DNA from: an uncultured Clostridia bacterium
GTDB lineage: Bacteria > Bacillota > Clostridia > TANB77 > CAG-508
Length of the DNA stretch: 31,519 nt
Assembly (NCBI GenBank): GCA_934149155.1
Contig: CAKPDZ010000009.1
Span: forward strand, 1 to 31,519
Reading direction: 5' to 3'
The position numbers and the translations under genes are program-made. Positions 14,535-24,239 of this stretch are shown one piece after another. The notes beneath the pieces were generated by a model. The model was not told the origin of the DNA. It did not search any database and was given only the letters and a program-made list of their open reading frames with translations. Each line of letters starts with the position of its first letter. The first letter of the stretch is position 1.

Positions 14535-14563
14535 ATTATATATTTTTCTTCTTTCTAAATCAA
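14535..14563 (-). promoter_or_regulatory. Promoter of the GH25 lysozyme gene
   Basis: Minus strand TTGATT (14563-14558), 17-bp spacer, perfect TATAAT (14540-14535). The predicted start is ~30 bp before the ATG, with SD AAAGGAATG in between. It is placed just after the terminator of the polysaccharide operon. Confidence 0.7.
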
Positions 14564-14573
14564 TATTAATATG

Positions 14574-14604
14574 TAAAAAAAATTTGGCATTTATTGCCAA
14601 ATTT
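14574..14604 (-). terminator. Terminator ending the polysaccharide operon
   Basis: AATTTGGCA (14581-14589) pairs with TGCCAAATT (14595-14603), and the minus strand continues into a run of T (A run 14575-14582). One arm of the stem lies in the last codons of the final gene and the loop contains its stop codon. Translation to the end of the gene could compete with hairpin formation. Confidence 0.8.
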
Positions 14605-16429
14605 CACATTTAAATAATATATAATTTCCAATTTTAGAATTTTCTTTTATATTTGATGACTGTACATACTCTATTAAATCAGTATCATCTGCTTCAACAA
14701 TTATCCAACAAATTTTATATTTTTTTACTAATTCATAGAATTCATCCTTATTGTATACATAGTTATGAACGTATATTTGTGATAAGTTTACTCTTTCTTC
14801 AATTTCGTCATCTTTCAGCTTTTTCATATAATGAGCTCTTGAATTGATTAATTTTATTTTAGTACTAATTTGTCTCATTGTACAACTATGAAGTGGTTCT
14901 TGAGGTGTAAGCACCATAACTTCATTTTGATTTTCACTTTGACTTAGTATATAATTTGTCTGATCTATTATTTCTTGTGGTATATTTTCTAAATTTTCGA
15001 TTGGTTTAAAATCCGCATATATAAATTTTCCAGTTACTATTATTATTAATGTAGACACTATTAATATACCAAACTTTATTTTTTTGTTTTCTACTATTTG
15101 TATTCCCTTTGTAATTGCATATGTAATTGCAAATTCAATTGGTACTAACCATAATACTCTCCAAAAAATCTCTGTTCCTGTTAAATATTTAGAAATTATC
15201 TTTGAAAGCATAGGATTCCATATTGTACATAAATTTATTAATGTTATTATTCCAAAATATCTTTTTGCCTGTGTATCTCCTATTTTTAGTATTATTGCTG
15301 TAGCTATAATATAATAAATCAAAAAAGTGTAATTTTTATAAAATTTAATATAATCTAGTATACTAACTTCATTTCTAAGTACTGTAAAGGAATCTGCAGA
15401 ACACTTTATCAAAACAAATAATATCAACACATATATTATTACTGGTATAAAAGATATTATTAAAAAGCCTATATCTTTCCATTTTTTTTGCACTAATTTT
15501 AATATTCCAAATGCCAAATATGTAAATGGAATTAAAAATATAGCTGTAGAGCTTAAGCTTAATGAAAATAAATTCGCTAATGCTAATATTATAATATCCT
15601 TTTTAGTTATTTCTTTGTCTAGCTTTATCAAGGATGATATTATCATAGTTAAACCTATGCTTAAAAATATAGTTTTTCCCTGCCATCCTCTAGTCAATAA
15701 ATATCCTGGTCTAAATCTATTAGAAAAACCTGTAAATAAAAATACAATCTCTAATACTAGCAAAAATAATTGCGCATATTTTTTATCTTTAAAAAATGTT
15801 TTTGCTAAATAATAATATGCAAAATATGATATCACTATAATTATGCAAGGTAATAATGAATGACATATAACTGCTGGACTAATTCCAAATGCTTTTGACC
15901 AAATTGCTACTTGTAATTCAATGCTTGGCAATAATTCAGTAACATCAAATGGCATTTTTCCTTCAACTTTTTCTCCCATACTAGGTTCTGTCATATATAA
16001 CTCATCAGTATCTATATTTGTTAAACTTAAGCTAACATAGTAAGAATCATCAGCATTTTCTTTAAATGTAAGAGTTGTACATATTATTTGTACTATTACT
16101 AATATTATTGCTAATATTGCTATCAGATTCTCTTTCTTTATATCAATTTTGAATTTACTTTTTTCTTTTTTATCTTTTTCTTTAATAAGATATGATAATA
16201 TAACAGTTACTATATCAATTCCAATAACTAAACAAAAGGCAATTTTAAATGAAGTATGAATCAATATACATGGTGTTAATATTATTTGATTTATTCCAAT
16301 TAATAATAAAAATCCATACACCAAATTATTTTCCTTTTCTTTATCTCCAACTAATTTGCTTACAATATTTCCAAATCTATATATTACAAAAAACATAATA
16401 GCAAAGAAAATAATACTTTTTATTATCAT
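14591..16429 (-). CDS. Polytopic membrane protein, GT-C-like (DUF6077-like)
   Basis: About 612 residues from the ATG at 16429. An in-frame TTG at 16438 overlaps the SD AAAAGGGAG, so the ATG is preferred. The first ~470 residues hold about a dozen hydrophobic helices. The loop after helix ~4 carries ENADDSYYVSL, a double-acid motif as found in GT-C glycosyltransferases and reminiscent of DUF6077 proteins, and RGWQGKTIFL follows later. The last ~150 residues form a soluble extracytoplasmic domain (LTPQEPLHSCTMRQISTKI). It could transfer a sugar from a polyprenyl-phosphate donor onto the glycan outside the membrane; this rests on topology and the acidic loop only. It is the last gene of the operon and its stop lies within the terminator hairpin. 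Confidence 0.7.
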   Translation of the reverse strand: MIIKSIIFFAIMFFVIYRFGNIVSKLVGDKEKENNLVYGFLLLIGINQIILTPCILIHTSFKIAFCLVIGIDIVTVILSYLIKEKDKKEKSKFKIDIKKENLIAILAIILVIVQIICTTLTFKENADDSYYVSLSLTNIDTDELYMTEPSMGEKVEGKMPFDVTELLPSIELQVAIWSKAFGISPAVICHSLLPCIIIVISYFAYYYLAKTFFKDKKYAQLFLLVLEIVFLFTGFSNRFRPGYLLTRGWQGKTIFLSIGLTMIISSLIKLDKEITKKDIIILALANLFSLSLSSTAIFLIPFTYLAFGILKLVQKKWKDIGFLIISFIPVIIYVLILFVLIKCSADSFTVLRNEVSILDYIKFYKNYTFLIYYIIATAIILKIGDTQAKRYFGIITLINLCTIWNPMLSKIISKYLTGTEIFWRVLWLVPIEFAITYAITKGIQIVENKKIKFGILIVSTLIIIVTGKFIYADFKPIENLENIPQEIIDQTNYILSQSENQNEVMVLTPQEPLHSCTMRQISTKIKLINSRAHYMKKLKDDEIEERVNLSQIYVHNYVYNKDEFYELVKKYKICWIIVEADDTDLIEYVQSSNIKENSKIGNYILFKCEIWQ

Positions 16430-16450
16430 TAGTTTCAACTCCCTTTTATT

Positions 16451-17495
16451 TTACCATTTAATATCTATTTTTAATTTTTCTGTAATAAATTTGTATATGC
16501 TTAAAAATAAATAAAATAAATTTAAACTATATACCTTTTTTACAATAGCGACTTTTAGATTTTTTCTACATTTAAAAAGTGTATATGTTATCTTGAGATA
16601 CTTAGTTGTTCTCCATTCTTTAAAATAGTTGTCCAAGAATTCTATATTTTCTTTGTATTCTTTTTTAAATTCTTTTCTATTTTTTTCAAATACTCTAAGC
16701 ATCAATGATATTCCTAAATGTAAAAAAGCTATAGAAGATAATACTTCAATTTTTTCTTTCGAGCATCCACTTTTTATGTATTCATCTTTGATATCAATCA
16801 TTACTTGTTGTATATTTTTTGCTTCGTTTTCTTTTAGTGTATTCATTGCAGAACCTTCTCTTACCATATAACAGTACAAACATTCATCTACAAATGATAT
16901 TTTTTCTATCTTTAAATATACTAGTGCTAAATACATCATATCTTCTAATATTCTTGGTGGATTTTCAATCTCTTTTATTTTTTTCAATATTGATGCTTTA
17001 TATATTTTATTCCACAATGCTGTATTAATTGAAATTATTTCTTCTGGAGATTTATTCATGTCTATTATTTTTTTATCACTATATCTCATTTCTCTTGATA
17101 AAATCTTGTTAGTTTTTGCATCTATTCTTTCAAATCCGGCATATTGCAATATCTGAACTGTTCTCAGTTATATTTTTATATAAGCTCTCTAAAAAGTTTT
17201 CTTTAACATAATCATCAGAATCCATAAATGTTATATATTCACCTTTAGCTTTTCTTATTCCATCAATTCTAGCTTTCCAAACACCTTGATTTTCTTTATC
17301 TATAACTTTTACTCTCTCATCTTTTCTTTCAAATTCTTGTAATATTTGTATAGAACTGTCTTTAGAACCATCGTTAATACATATTATCTCTATCTCTTTT
17401 AATGATTGATTTATTAAACTTTCTAAAGTTTTTACAATATATTTTTCAGAATTATAAACTGGTAATATTACACTAACTTTGATTTTATCGTCCAT
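16451..17495 (-). pseudogene. GT2 glycosyltransferase interrupted by a +1 frameshift
   Basis: Two adjacent frames form one GT2 protein. The N-terminal frame (17495-17130, 121 residues) has VSVILPVYNSE, CINDGSKDSS and FMDSDDYV (donor and metal binding) and runs out at SDIAICRI. The second frame (to 16451) picks up with GFERIDAKTN. Removing one base from the CC pair at minus-strand 17139-17138 joins TGC directly to GGATTTGAA and restores an uninterrupted ~347-residue enzyme, as in the many GT2 proteins with an xDIxxCGFxRID junction. The C-terminal part continues with NTALWNKIYK and EDMMYL, normal for the family. The start ATG has SD AAGGAG 7 nt upstream. It is either a true pseudogene or a single-base sequence error. 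The sugar is unknown. Confidence 0.8.
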
Positions 17496-17508
17496 TTTAT
17501 TACTCCTT

Positions 17509-17856
17509 TTATTGCTCTTTTTTATTATCTTTATATTCTTTTATTGCTATGTAATGATCTAAATCTTTTATTTTTTCATTTAATGATGATATTCTAATAT
17601 TATCTATAAATGTTTGTATAAGTAAAAATACGATTACTATAAAAAACACAAAGTTTACAGGTGCCATAAATCCTAATTTTTCTGATAACCATTCTACCGC
17701 ATTTATAAAAATACTCATAAAAATTAATACAATACTTCCTAACATCCATATTAATGAATTTTCAACTTTTAACTTAGCTTGTTTGATTTTTTTTATACAC
17801 AAAAAACATGAATATAAAGAAGCTATTATTAATATAATTCTTAAATTCAAATTCAT
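17509..17856 (-). CDS. DUF2304 family membrane protein
   Basis: The 115 residues contain three hydrophobic segments (about 5-22, 35-53, 66-86) and a charged, partly coiled C-terminal tail (SSLNEKIKDLDHYIAIKE). The WMLGSIVLIFMSIF segment and the overall size match DUF2304 (PF10066). These proteins are nearly always encoded beside a DPM1-like GT2, as here, where the partner is 11 bp upstream in the operon. They are thought to serve as partner or flippase of the lipid-linked sugar, but no biochemical role is established. SD AGGAGG lies 7 nt before the ATG. Confidence 0.85.
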   Translation of the reverse strand: MNLNLRIILIIASLYSCFLCIKKIKQAKLKVENSLIWMLGSIVLIFMSIFINAVEWLSEKLGFMAPVNFVFFIVIVFLLIQTFIDNIRISSLNEKIKDLDHYIAIKEYKDNKKEQ

Positions 17857-17867
17857 TTTTCTGCCTC

Positions 17868-18560
17868 CTATTTATCATTTTTTCTTGTTATTGCTCTTAT
17901 AAATAAAATTGAAAAGAACATATTAACCATATATTGCATTGATTTTATTGGATTTAAATAGCTCTCTCCAAATTCTCTGTCTGACATCTCAACTTGTACT
18001 TCTTTAACTTTTAATCCTTTTTTTAGCATATAAACTATTGTATCTGGTTCTGGTGTTAAACTAGCATTTGTTACAAAACGTCTAATTGCAGACTTATTAT
18101 ATGCTCTCATTCCAGATGTTGGATCTTTTATTGTTTTCCCTGTTGTTATTTTTATTGCTAGTGATATTAATCTACTTCCAATCATTCTCATTGTTTTTGG
18201 CTTTTTCTCTGTAACAAATCTTGAACCAATTGAAACATCACATTGATTTTCTTCTATCTCTTTTACTAAGTCTTTAAGATATTTGGCTTGGTGTTGCCCA
18301 TCTCCATCAAATTGAATTACTATATCATAGTCATTTTGATAAGCATATTTCATTCCTAATTGTATTCCACTTGTTAATCCATAATTAATTGGTAATGACA
18401 TACAGTTTATGTTGTTTTCTTGACATATTTTTTTTGTATTATCTTTTGAACAATCATTTATTACAACATAGTCATAATTTGTATTATTTCTTACATCATT
18501 TACTGTTTTTACAATATTTAATTCTTCATTATATGCTGGTATTACTATTAATACTTTCAC
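17868..18560 (-). CDS. DPM1-like GT2 glycosyltransferase (soluble type)
   Basis: The 230 residues start at a GTG, with SD AAGGAG eight bases upstream. The GT-A motifs are VIPAYNEE (5-12), VVINDCSKDNT (32-42) and IQFDGDGQHQ (about 86-95). GSRFV, DPTSGMRAY and a terminal amphipathic segment (FFSILFIRAI) follow. It resembles dolichol/polyprenyl-phosphate mannosyl- or glucosyltransferases without the C-terminal membrane helices. The DUF2304 protein next door probably provides the membrane part. It would load a sugar on undecaprenyl phosphate for use by the membrane transferases of this operon. It lies 2 bp after the upstream GT2 gene. Confidence 0.9.
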   Translation of the reverse strand: MKVLIVIPAYNEELNIVKTVNDVRNNTNYDYVVINDCSKDNTKKICQENNINCMSLPINYGLTSGIQLGMKYAYQNDYDIVIQFDGDGQHQAKYLKDLVKEIEENQCDVSIGSRFVTEKKPKTMRMIGSRLISLAIKITTGKTIKDPTSGMRAYNKSAIRRFVTNASLTPEPDTIVYMLKKGLKVKEVQVEMSDREFGESYLNPIKSMQYMVNMFFSILFIRAITRKNDK

Positions 18561-18562
18561 TT

Positions 18563-19507
18563 TTAATTCTCCTTATTTTTTAAATTTTCTATTTGAGAAT
18601 ATCTTAATAATTCTAATTCATATTTTTCCCTATTTTGTTTTACTACTGTATCTAGTATTACTCCACATTGTGCTATTATTAATGCAAATGTCATTATTCC
18701 TGTTGCTAAAATAGCTGATGGAATTTTTGTTATAAAGCCTGTCCTAAAGAATTCTGATATTACTGGTATTCCAATAAGTAGTCCTATTACTACAAATATT
18801 AATGATATTATCCAGAAAAATTGACGTGGTTTAAAATCTTTAAACATTTTTATAATTGTTTTTAATACTTTTATTCCATCACTTACTGTATTTAATTTTG
18901 ATGAACTTCCTTCTGGTCTATCTCTATATACTATTGGAATTTCTTTTATTATAAATTTCTTATCAAGTGCATGTAAAGACATTTCTGTTTCTATTTCAAA
19001 CTTAGGGCTCATTACAGGCATTGTTTTTACAAATAACTTATTAAATACTCTATAACCTGTCATTATATCTCTTAAGTCTGTTTTAAATGCAACATTTATT
19101 GATTTTTTTACTAGATTATTTCCAAATTCATGAAAATGTCTTTTATTTTCTTTTTGATATGTACCATTTGTTAATCTATCACCTATTACCATATCAGCTT
19201 CTCCATCAACAACTGGTTTTATTAATTTATGTACTTCTTCTGCTGGATATGTATCATCACCATCTACCATTACATAAATATCTGCTTCTATATCTCTAAA
19301 CATGCTTCTTACAACATTACCTTTTCCCTGTCTATATTCATGTCTTACAATTGCTCCATTTCTTTTTGCAATTTCTGCTGTTTTATCTTTTGAGTTATTA
19401 TCATATACGTAAATATCCGCATCTGGTAATTCTTTTTTAAAATCTTTTATAACTTTTTCTATTGTAATTTCTTCATTATAACATGGTATTAATACTGCTG
19501 TTTTCAT
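18563..19507 (-). CDS. GT2 glycosyltransferase with two C-terminal helices
   Basis: The 314 residues have GT-A motifs VLIPCYNEE (5-13), YVYDNNSKD (33-41) and MVDGDDTYP (about 78-86), then GDRLTNG, TGYRVFNK and the substrate loop IVYRDRPEGSSSKLN. Two transmembrane helices follow (about 228-248 and 260-280), then a cytosolic tail. This is the layout of polyprenyl-phosphate sugar synthases. It may supply a second lipid-linked sugar alongside the enzyme at 17868. SD AAAGGAGG precedes the ATG. It begins 1 bp after the end of the upstream membrane protein gene, so the two are tightly coupled. Confidence 0.9.
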   Translation of the reverse strand: MKTAVLIPCYNEEITIEKVIKDFKKELPDADIYVYDNNSKDKTAEIAKRNGAIVRHEYRQGKGNVVRSMFRDIEADIYVMVDGDDTYPAEEVHKLIKPVVDGEADMVIGDRLTNGTYQKENKRHFHEFGNNLVKKSINVAFKTDLRDIMTGYRVFNKLFVKTMPVMSPKFEIETEMSLHALDKKFIIKEIPIVYRDRPEGSSSKLNTVSDGIKVLKTIIKMFKDFKPRQFFWIISLIFVVIGLLIGIPVISEFFRTGFITKIPSAILATGIMTFALIIAQCGVILDTVVKQNREKYELELLRYSQIENLKNKEN

Positions 19508-19508
19508 T

Positions 19509-20816
19509 TTATTTTTCCTCCTTTATTTTCTTTATAAATTTTCCTATTTGATTTTCATCAATAGTATAAAACATTGCACTTAAAATTGCAAATATACTCA
19601 TCGCCTGAATCTTATATGTAAACCAACAATGTATTGATGAATGACCTGCAAATGCTATATACCAAATATATGGAACTATGGATATACATAGTAATGGTAT
19701 TACTACTTTAAAATCTTTAATTTTCTTTCTATATAAAGCAAACATTATAACCCAAATTACTGTAATTCCTATTAATATATATTTGGCTATTGGAATATAA
19801 AATATCTCAAAGTTTTTCTTTATTGCATCTAATCTCTTTACTGGATATTGCTCATTTCCATTTGCTCTAAATAATAATTGCTCTATTGCTAATGTAATTG
19901 CATCTTTCTTTAATACTATAGATGCAATTACCCATTTTGTAAAAAATATTAGTCCATATCCAATTGCCCATAAAATGCCTAATTTTATTATGTAGATTAT
20001 TAAATGTATAATTTTATTTTTTTCTTTATATAATTTATCTTCTAATAATACTGCTAATATTAACGGTAATCCTAATGCAACTAATGGATATGTTAATAAA
20101 TCAAAATATGTTGCAAATGCTCCAATTATAAAAAATGTAATTGGCATATATTTTTGCTTTCCTTTTTTATACATTAACATTATTGCTATCATTGAAATTA
20201 AAGTTATTATAAATATACTACTATATTGAATAGACATAGGAATTATTGCGATATACATTAAACACATAGTTGTAGCTAATGCTATTACATATTTCATTCC
20301 TAATTGTTTTCCAATCATTGCAAATGTAATTCCTAATAAAACAATTAATATAAACATTAAAATATATCTTATTTCTAAATAATTAAAATGCATTAATAAT
20401 GGTCTTAATATAACTTGAATTCCATGCCAATATCTTGAATATTCATGGTTATTTAACTGGTCTGTTTCTATATTTGTCTTTAATGCTGTTAATGCGGTAT
20501 CATTATTTTCGTAAAATGAATTTTCAAATGCTTTTTCCAGTGCTCTCTGATTATTATATGTACCTTTGTTATAAGCAATATTTAACATTAATGTGTCTGT
20601 ATGCATATCTAATGAGGCCCCTACTCCAGTAAATAATGGTTTATTATCCCACTCGTTTTCTATTTGTTTTTCTGATTCTGCAATATGTCCTCTAATATTA
20701 TAATCTGGTAATAAATAACTTGCTACTATTGCTGTTGAAAACAATATTGTAATTCCAATGTATATTAATAGATATGAACATAGTTTCTTTAAACACTTAT
20801 TTAACTTATTTTTCAT
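19509..20816 (-). CDS. Polytopic membrane protein of unknown family
   Basis: The 435 residues start with a membrane anchor (about 13-33), then a ~100-residue extracytoplasmic stretch (SLDMHTDTLMLNIAYNKG, NNHEYSRYWHG) and about nine further helices. The Tyr-Trp-His-Gly segment before a hydrophobic region and the general size fit GT-C-like or O-antigen-processing proteins, but I recognise no family. Its start overlaps the stop of the upstream gene by 4 bp (ATGA), so translation is likely coupled to the DUF6020-like protein. A DTD pair in the first loop could be catalytic; this is only a suggestion. Confidence 0.65.
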   Translation of the reverse strand: MKNKLNKCLKKLCSYLLIYIGITILFSTAIVASYLLPDYNIRGHIAESEKQIENEWDNKPLFTGVGASLDMHTDTLMLNIAYNKGTYNNQRALEKAFENSFYENNDTALTALKTNIETDQLNNHEYSRYWHGIQVILRPLLMHFNYLEIRYILMFILIVLLGITFAMIGKQLGMKYVIALATTMCLMYIAIIPMSIQYSSIFIITLISMIAIMLMYKKGKQKYMPITFFIIGAFATYFDLLTYPLVALGLPLILAVLLEDKLYKEKNKIIHLIIYIIKLGILWAIGYGLIFFTKWVIASIVLKKDAITLAIEQLLFRANGNEQYPVKRLDAIKKNFEIFYIPIAKYILIGITVIWVIMFALYRKKIKDFKVVIPLLCISIVPYIWYIAFAGHSSIHCWFTYKIQAMSIFAILSAMFYTIDENQIGKFIKKIKEEK

Positions 20817-22459
20817 TTGATCATCTTTTCCTCTTCTTCTTTATTTTTCATTATAGGTACAAATATTGTTAAAGGTACCATCAATACAAGGATATATACA
20901 TATCTTAAAGTAAATGCAATTGGTGTTGCTATCATTAGTGTCCCCCAGTTTAATAATGCTGGTACTAATATTAATAGATTTTTATATCTTTTATTTTTTA
21001 TAGTTATTACAAAACTTAATAAAGATAACCATGCCCATAATGCTGCACTAATAAGTCTTATATTAGTTAATTGAGGTACTATTGATTTTCCTGTTAATTC
21101 CTCTATAAAGTTTCTTTGTGTTACTCCTGCAAATGGTTGTTCATTATTCCAATTCAAATATTGTATATATGAATTAGATGTTATTTTATTTATATCCCAA
21201 TATCCTAAAGTATTTAGCAAATACTCTGCTACATAATATTTAGGATTTTGAACTAAAATTTGAAACCAAATTTTTATAAATTCTTTTTTATGTGTACTTA
21301 AAAATTCCTCATTAAAATTTTCATTCCATTTTATTGAATCCACTATATATGGTGAAAAATTGCTCTTTATTACATCAATTGGACATATTTGATTCATAAA
21401 TTCTTTTTGTTTATCATTTATTTTTCCATCTTTAGTAATAACATAGCAAATTTGTTGTAATGGTATTCCTAAGCTCTCTGATGATTCAGTACTTACTCCA
21501 ATTTTCTTATATATCGGACCTTGTATACAGTAAAAAACTAGTATACTGACTAAAGATGCTATTGTAAATTTTTTTAAATTGTCTTTTATTTGTTTTCTAT
21601 ATATTATTAAAATTAATATAGTAGTTCCAAATATTATATATATACCATTATTTCTTAAAAAAGCTACAAAAAACATACTTATTATATATTTTAATATTTC
21701 TACATTTTTGTTTAGATTTTTTGCATCTTGATAGATAATTTCCATTATTGATATTACATATGCTAAAAGTGCAGCTGAAAATATCGAATCTTTCCAATTT
21801 GACATTACATATAATGGTACTAATTTAAAAAACATAAAAAATGCCATTGTTATTATTAGTATTATTGGTTTAGCATTTCTTTTGTATAACCAATATATTA
21901 AATATGAAAACACTCCTGCCATAGCAATAATTTGTATTATTGATATTAGCCCCATCCCCCTTGTTATATCTCCATCAAACAAATCTATACTTGCTTTTAT
22001 TGACAATGTATATAATAGAGGATGATGATTATCTATTTTATCAAGTCCTATTGATTGATTTATTGAAACTCCTGTGTCACCATATATTCCTCCTGGGAAT
22101 GCAGATAAAATATATGGTGACCATGCTAATATCAACATTACAAATATTATAAAATATATTCCAATATTTGTTTTTCTATTATTTTTTTCTTCTGTTTCTT
22201 TTTTATTAATTTTGTTATATATGATTTCTATAATAGTTAAAATAACATATGCTAAAATTGCAATTCCCAAAAAATATATAAAATCTTTAGCTGTAATCTT
22301 ATTAAAGTATACCTCACTTATTTTTGCGTAAATGTTTGAGTTAAAAACTAATTTTTTATCCAATAATAGCATAAATGAAAATGCTATTACAAATAATATT
22401 TTACATATTCTATATATCCATGTACTATTTTTATAATTTTCAATTATATCCTCTTTCAT
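20813..22459 (-). CDS. DUF6020-like GT-C membrane protein
   Basis: The 548 residues have about thirteen hydrophobic segments. The first large loop holds AFPGGIYGDTGVSINQ and IDNHHPLLYTL, the PGG-x-x-x-D and HHP-x-x-x-T pattern I associate with DUF6020, a GT-C superfamily group in Bacillota surface-polymer loci. A soluble segment near residues 325-440 (ITKDGKINDKQKEFM) lies between helices. It probably transfers a sugar or sugar-phosphate to a nascent polymer from a lipid donor on the outer face. SD GGAGG is 4 nt before the ATG. It overlaps the next gene by 4 bp. Confidence 0.75.
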   Translation of the reverse strand: MKEDIIENYKNSTWIYRICKILFVIAFSFMLLLDKKLVFNSNIYAKISEVYFNKITAKDFIYFLGIAILAYVILTIIEIIYNKINKKETEEKNNRKTNIGIYFIIFVMLILAWSPYILSAFPGGIYGDTGVSINQSIGLDKIDNHHPLLYTLSIKASIDLFDGDITRGMGLISIIQIIAMAGVFSYLIYWLYKRNAKPIILIITMAFFMFFKLVPLYVMSNWKDSIFSAALLAYVISIMEIIYQDAKNLNKNVEILKYIISMFFVAFLRNNGIYIIFGTTILILIIYRKQIKDNLKKFTIASLVSILVFYCIQGPIYKKIGVSTESSESLGIPLQQICYVITKDGKINDKQKEFMNQICPIDVIKSNFSPYIVDSIKWNENFNEEFLSTHKKEFIKIWFQILVQNPKYYVAEYLLNTLGYWDINKITSNSYIQYLNWNNEQPFAGVTQRNFIEELTGKSIVPQLTNIRLISAALWAWLSLLSFVITIKNKRYKNLLILVPALLNWGTLMIATPIAFTLRYVYILVLMVPLTIFVPIMKNKEEEEKMIK

Positions 22460-22473
22460 TTTTCCTCCTAGTA

Positions 22474-24228
22474 TTATACTAATATACTTTGCATAATTCC
22501 TAACATTACAAAAATTCCACTCACAATTGTTATATTAAAATTTCTATTTTCTTTGTTTTTTACAATTATATTATTACTTGACAAGCAGAATAATAGTAAT
22601 GGTAATATTGGAATAATATACCTAGTCTGATATCCTCCAATATTTAGTGAACCTACTGGTGAAAAAGATAAATATAAAACTAAACTTGTCATTCCATATA
22701 CAAATAAAAATGTTAATATCATTACCACTTTATTTGAAATTTTAAAATTATAATCATCTTCTGTTATTGCTACATATAACATAAATAACATTAATGGAAT
22801 TAAAACTACTTGACAATTTTCTGTAAAGAATTTGTCATCATGTAACATCTTATACCAATTCATATTTAAAAATGTATTTTTAATATGGTTTGCTGCTACT
22901 TTTATATCTAACACAGGATTATGTAATATACTGTTTATTTGTCCTGATACACTTATATCCCCAGCTGCTCTTGTATCTTCTTTTATATGTGTATTTTTTA
23001 CAGCTATAATCCCAATAACTAATATAATTGCAGCAATTATTGATGTTATTATTATAATTGGTAAATATTTTTTATTTTTCTTTAATGTTTCTTTAATAGG
23101 TAATATTAAAGCAATACAACCCACCAATATATATGCCATTGATTTGGCTGTTAACATTAATAGAAATAGTCCTACTAATATACAAAATTCTTTTAGATTA
23201 ATTGTTTCTTTTTCATGTTTTAATTTTAAGCAATATGCAATAAATATTGCAACTGTTCCTATACAATACCCATCAATTGAATATGTTGAAGATAATACTA
23301 ATGCCATTGGCATTAAGAATATAACTGCAAATATATTCTTTTTATATGGTATTAATTTAAGTGCTATTGTTATTAAAAATGTGTAAAATACTAAATTAAA
23401 TATTCTCCCCATTATATATATATCAATTATACTTCCTCCTAATGTTTTACCTATAAATATTCCTAATGCTGCTGGTAAATATCCTAAACAATTATATTCT
23501 GCTGGTGTTGAAGGAATATCTTCTTTATTAACTTCATTTGTAATATTAGGTTCATATTTTTTTTCTAAAAACGGGTTTATTGTTGAAAATTTTGATATTT
23601 GTGGTAATTGTTCTATTCCAGAATCAGTTATTGGATTTTCCGCATAATCAAAATTTCCAAATGCTATATTAAAAGCTGTCATAAAATGTTTTTTTTCATC
23701 AATAGCATGATTAAAGTTTGTTGAAATAGAAAATATCATCCCTAAATTTAGTGTTATTATTATTACATTTTTTAAGATATTATTTGATATATATATTGCA
23801 ACAATGGCTCCAATTAAAACAGCCATCATTCCAATAGACATTCCTCTAGATAATAAAGGAAATTTAGCAACAATTATACTTGCTACAATTATTGTTAATG
23901 CTCCCAAAAACAAATATAAATATGTAAATATTTTTTTATACTTATTTTTTTCTAATGTTTCAATAGCGTCATTAACAAATCTTTTTCTAAAAGTCCCTAC
24001 TAAAATTAGTATTACAATATACATTATTAATCTACACAATGAAAAATTATATGTAATCTCGTTAAAATTTCTATTTACTATATTCACCATATTACTTGCA
24101 TTGCAATATCCAATTTCAAATATCAGCATTGTAATTATATATATAGCAAATGTCAAAAAACTTAGTATTCTTTCAGAAAAATTAGGTAATATAATCCTTC
24201 TTTTTTGTATTGCGTTTTGCTCATCCAT
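22474..24228 (-). CDS. DUF2142 family polytopic membrane protein
   Basis: The 584 residues have about thirteen hydrophobic segments. A characteristic first large loop contains NHAIDEKKHFMTAFNIAFG, and STYSIDGYCIGTVAIFIAYC lies in the middle, followed near the C-terminus by GGYQTRYIIPILPLLLFC. These are the features of DUF2142 (PF09913), putative GT-C glycosyltransferases found in capsule and O-antigen clusters. The acidic Asp-Glu-x-x-His segment is the likely catalytic loop. SD GAGGAG precedes the ATG by 6 nt. It sits between a cytosolic two-domain GT2 and the DUF6020-like protein. Confidence 0.8.
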   Translation of the reverse strand: MDEQNAIQKRRIILPNFSERILSFLTFAIYIITMLIFEIGYCNASNMVNIVNRNFNEITYNFSLCRLIMYIVILILVGTFRKRFVNDAIETLEKNKYKKIFTYLYLFLGALTIIVASIIVAKFPLLSRGMSIGMMAVLIGAIVAIYISNNILKNVIIITLNLGMIFSISTNFNHAIDEKKHFMTAFNIAFGNFDYAENPITDSGIEQLPQISKFSTINPFLEKKYEPNITNEVNKEDIPSTPAEYNCLGYLPAALGIFIGKTLGGSIIDIYIMGRIFNLVFYTFLITIALKLIPYKKNIFAVIFLMPMALVLSSTYSIDGYCIGTVAIFIAYCLKLKHEKETINLKEFCILVGLFLLMLTAKSMAYILVGCIALILPIKETLKKNKKYLPIIIITSIIAAIILVIGIIAVKNTHIKEDTRAAGDISVSGQINSILHNPVLDIKVAANHIKNTFLNMNWYKMLHDDKFFTENCQVVLIPLMLFMLYVAITEDDYNFKISNKVVMILTFLFVYGMTSLVLYLSFSPVGSLNIGGYQTRYIIPILPLLLFCLSSNNIIVKNKENRNFNITIVSGIFVMLGIMQSILV

Positions 24229-24239
24229 ATTTTTCTCCT

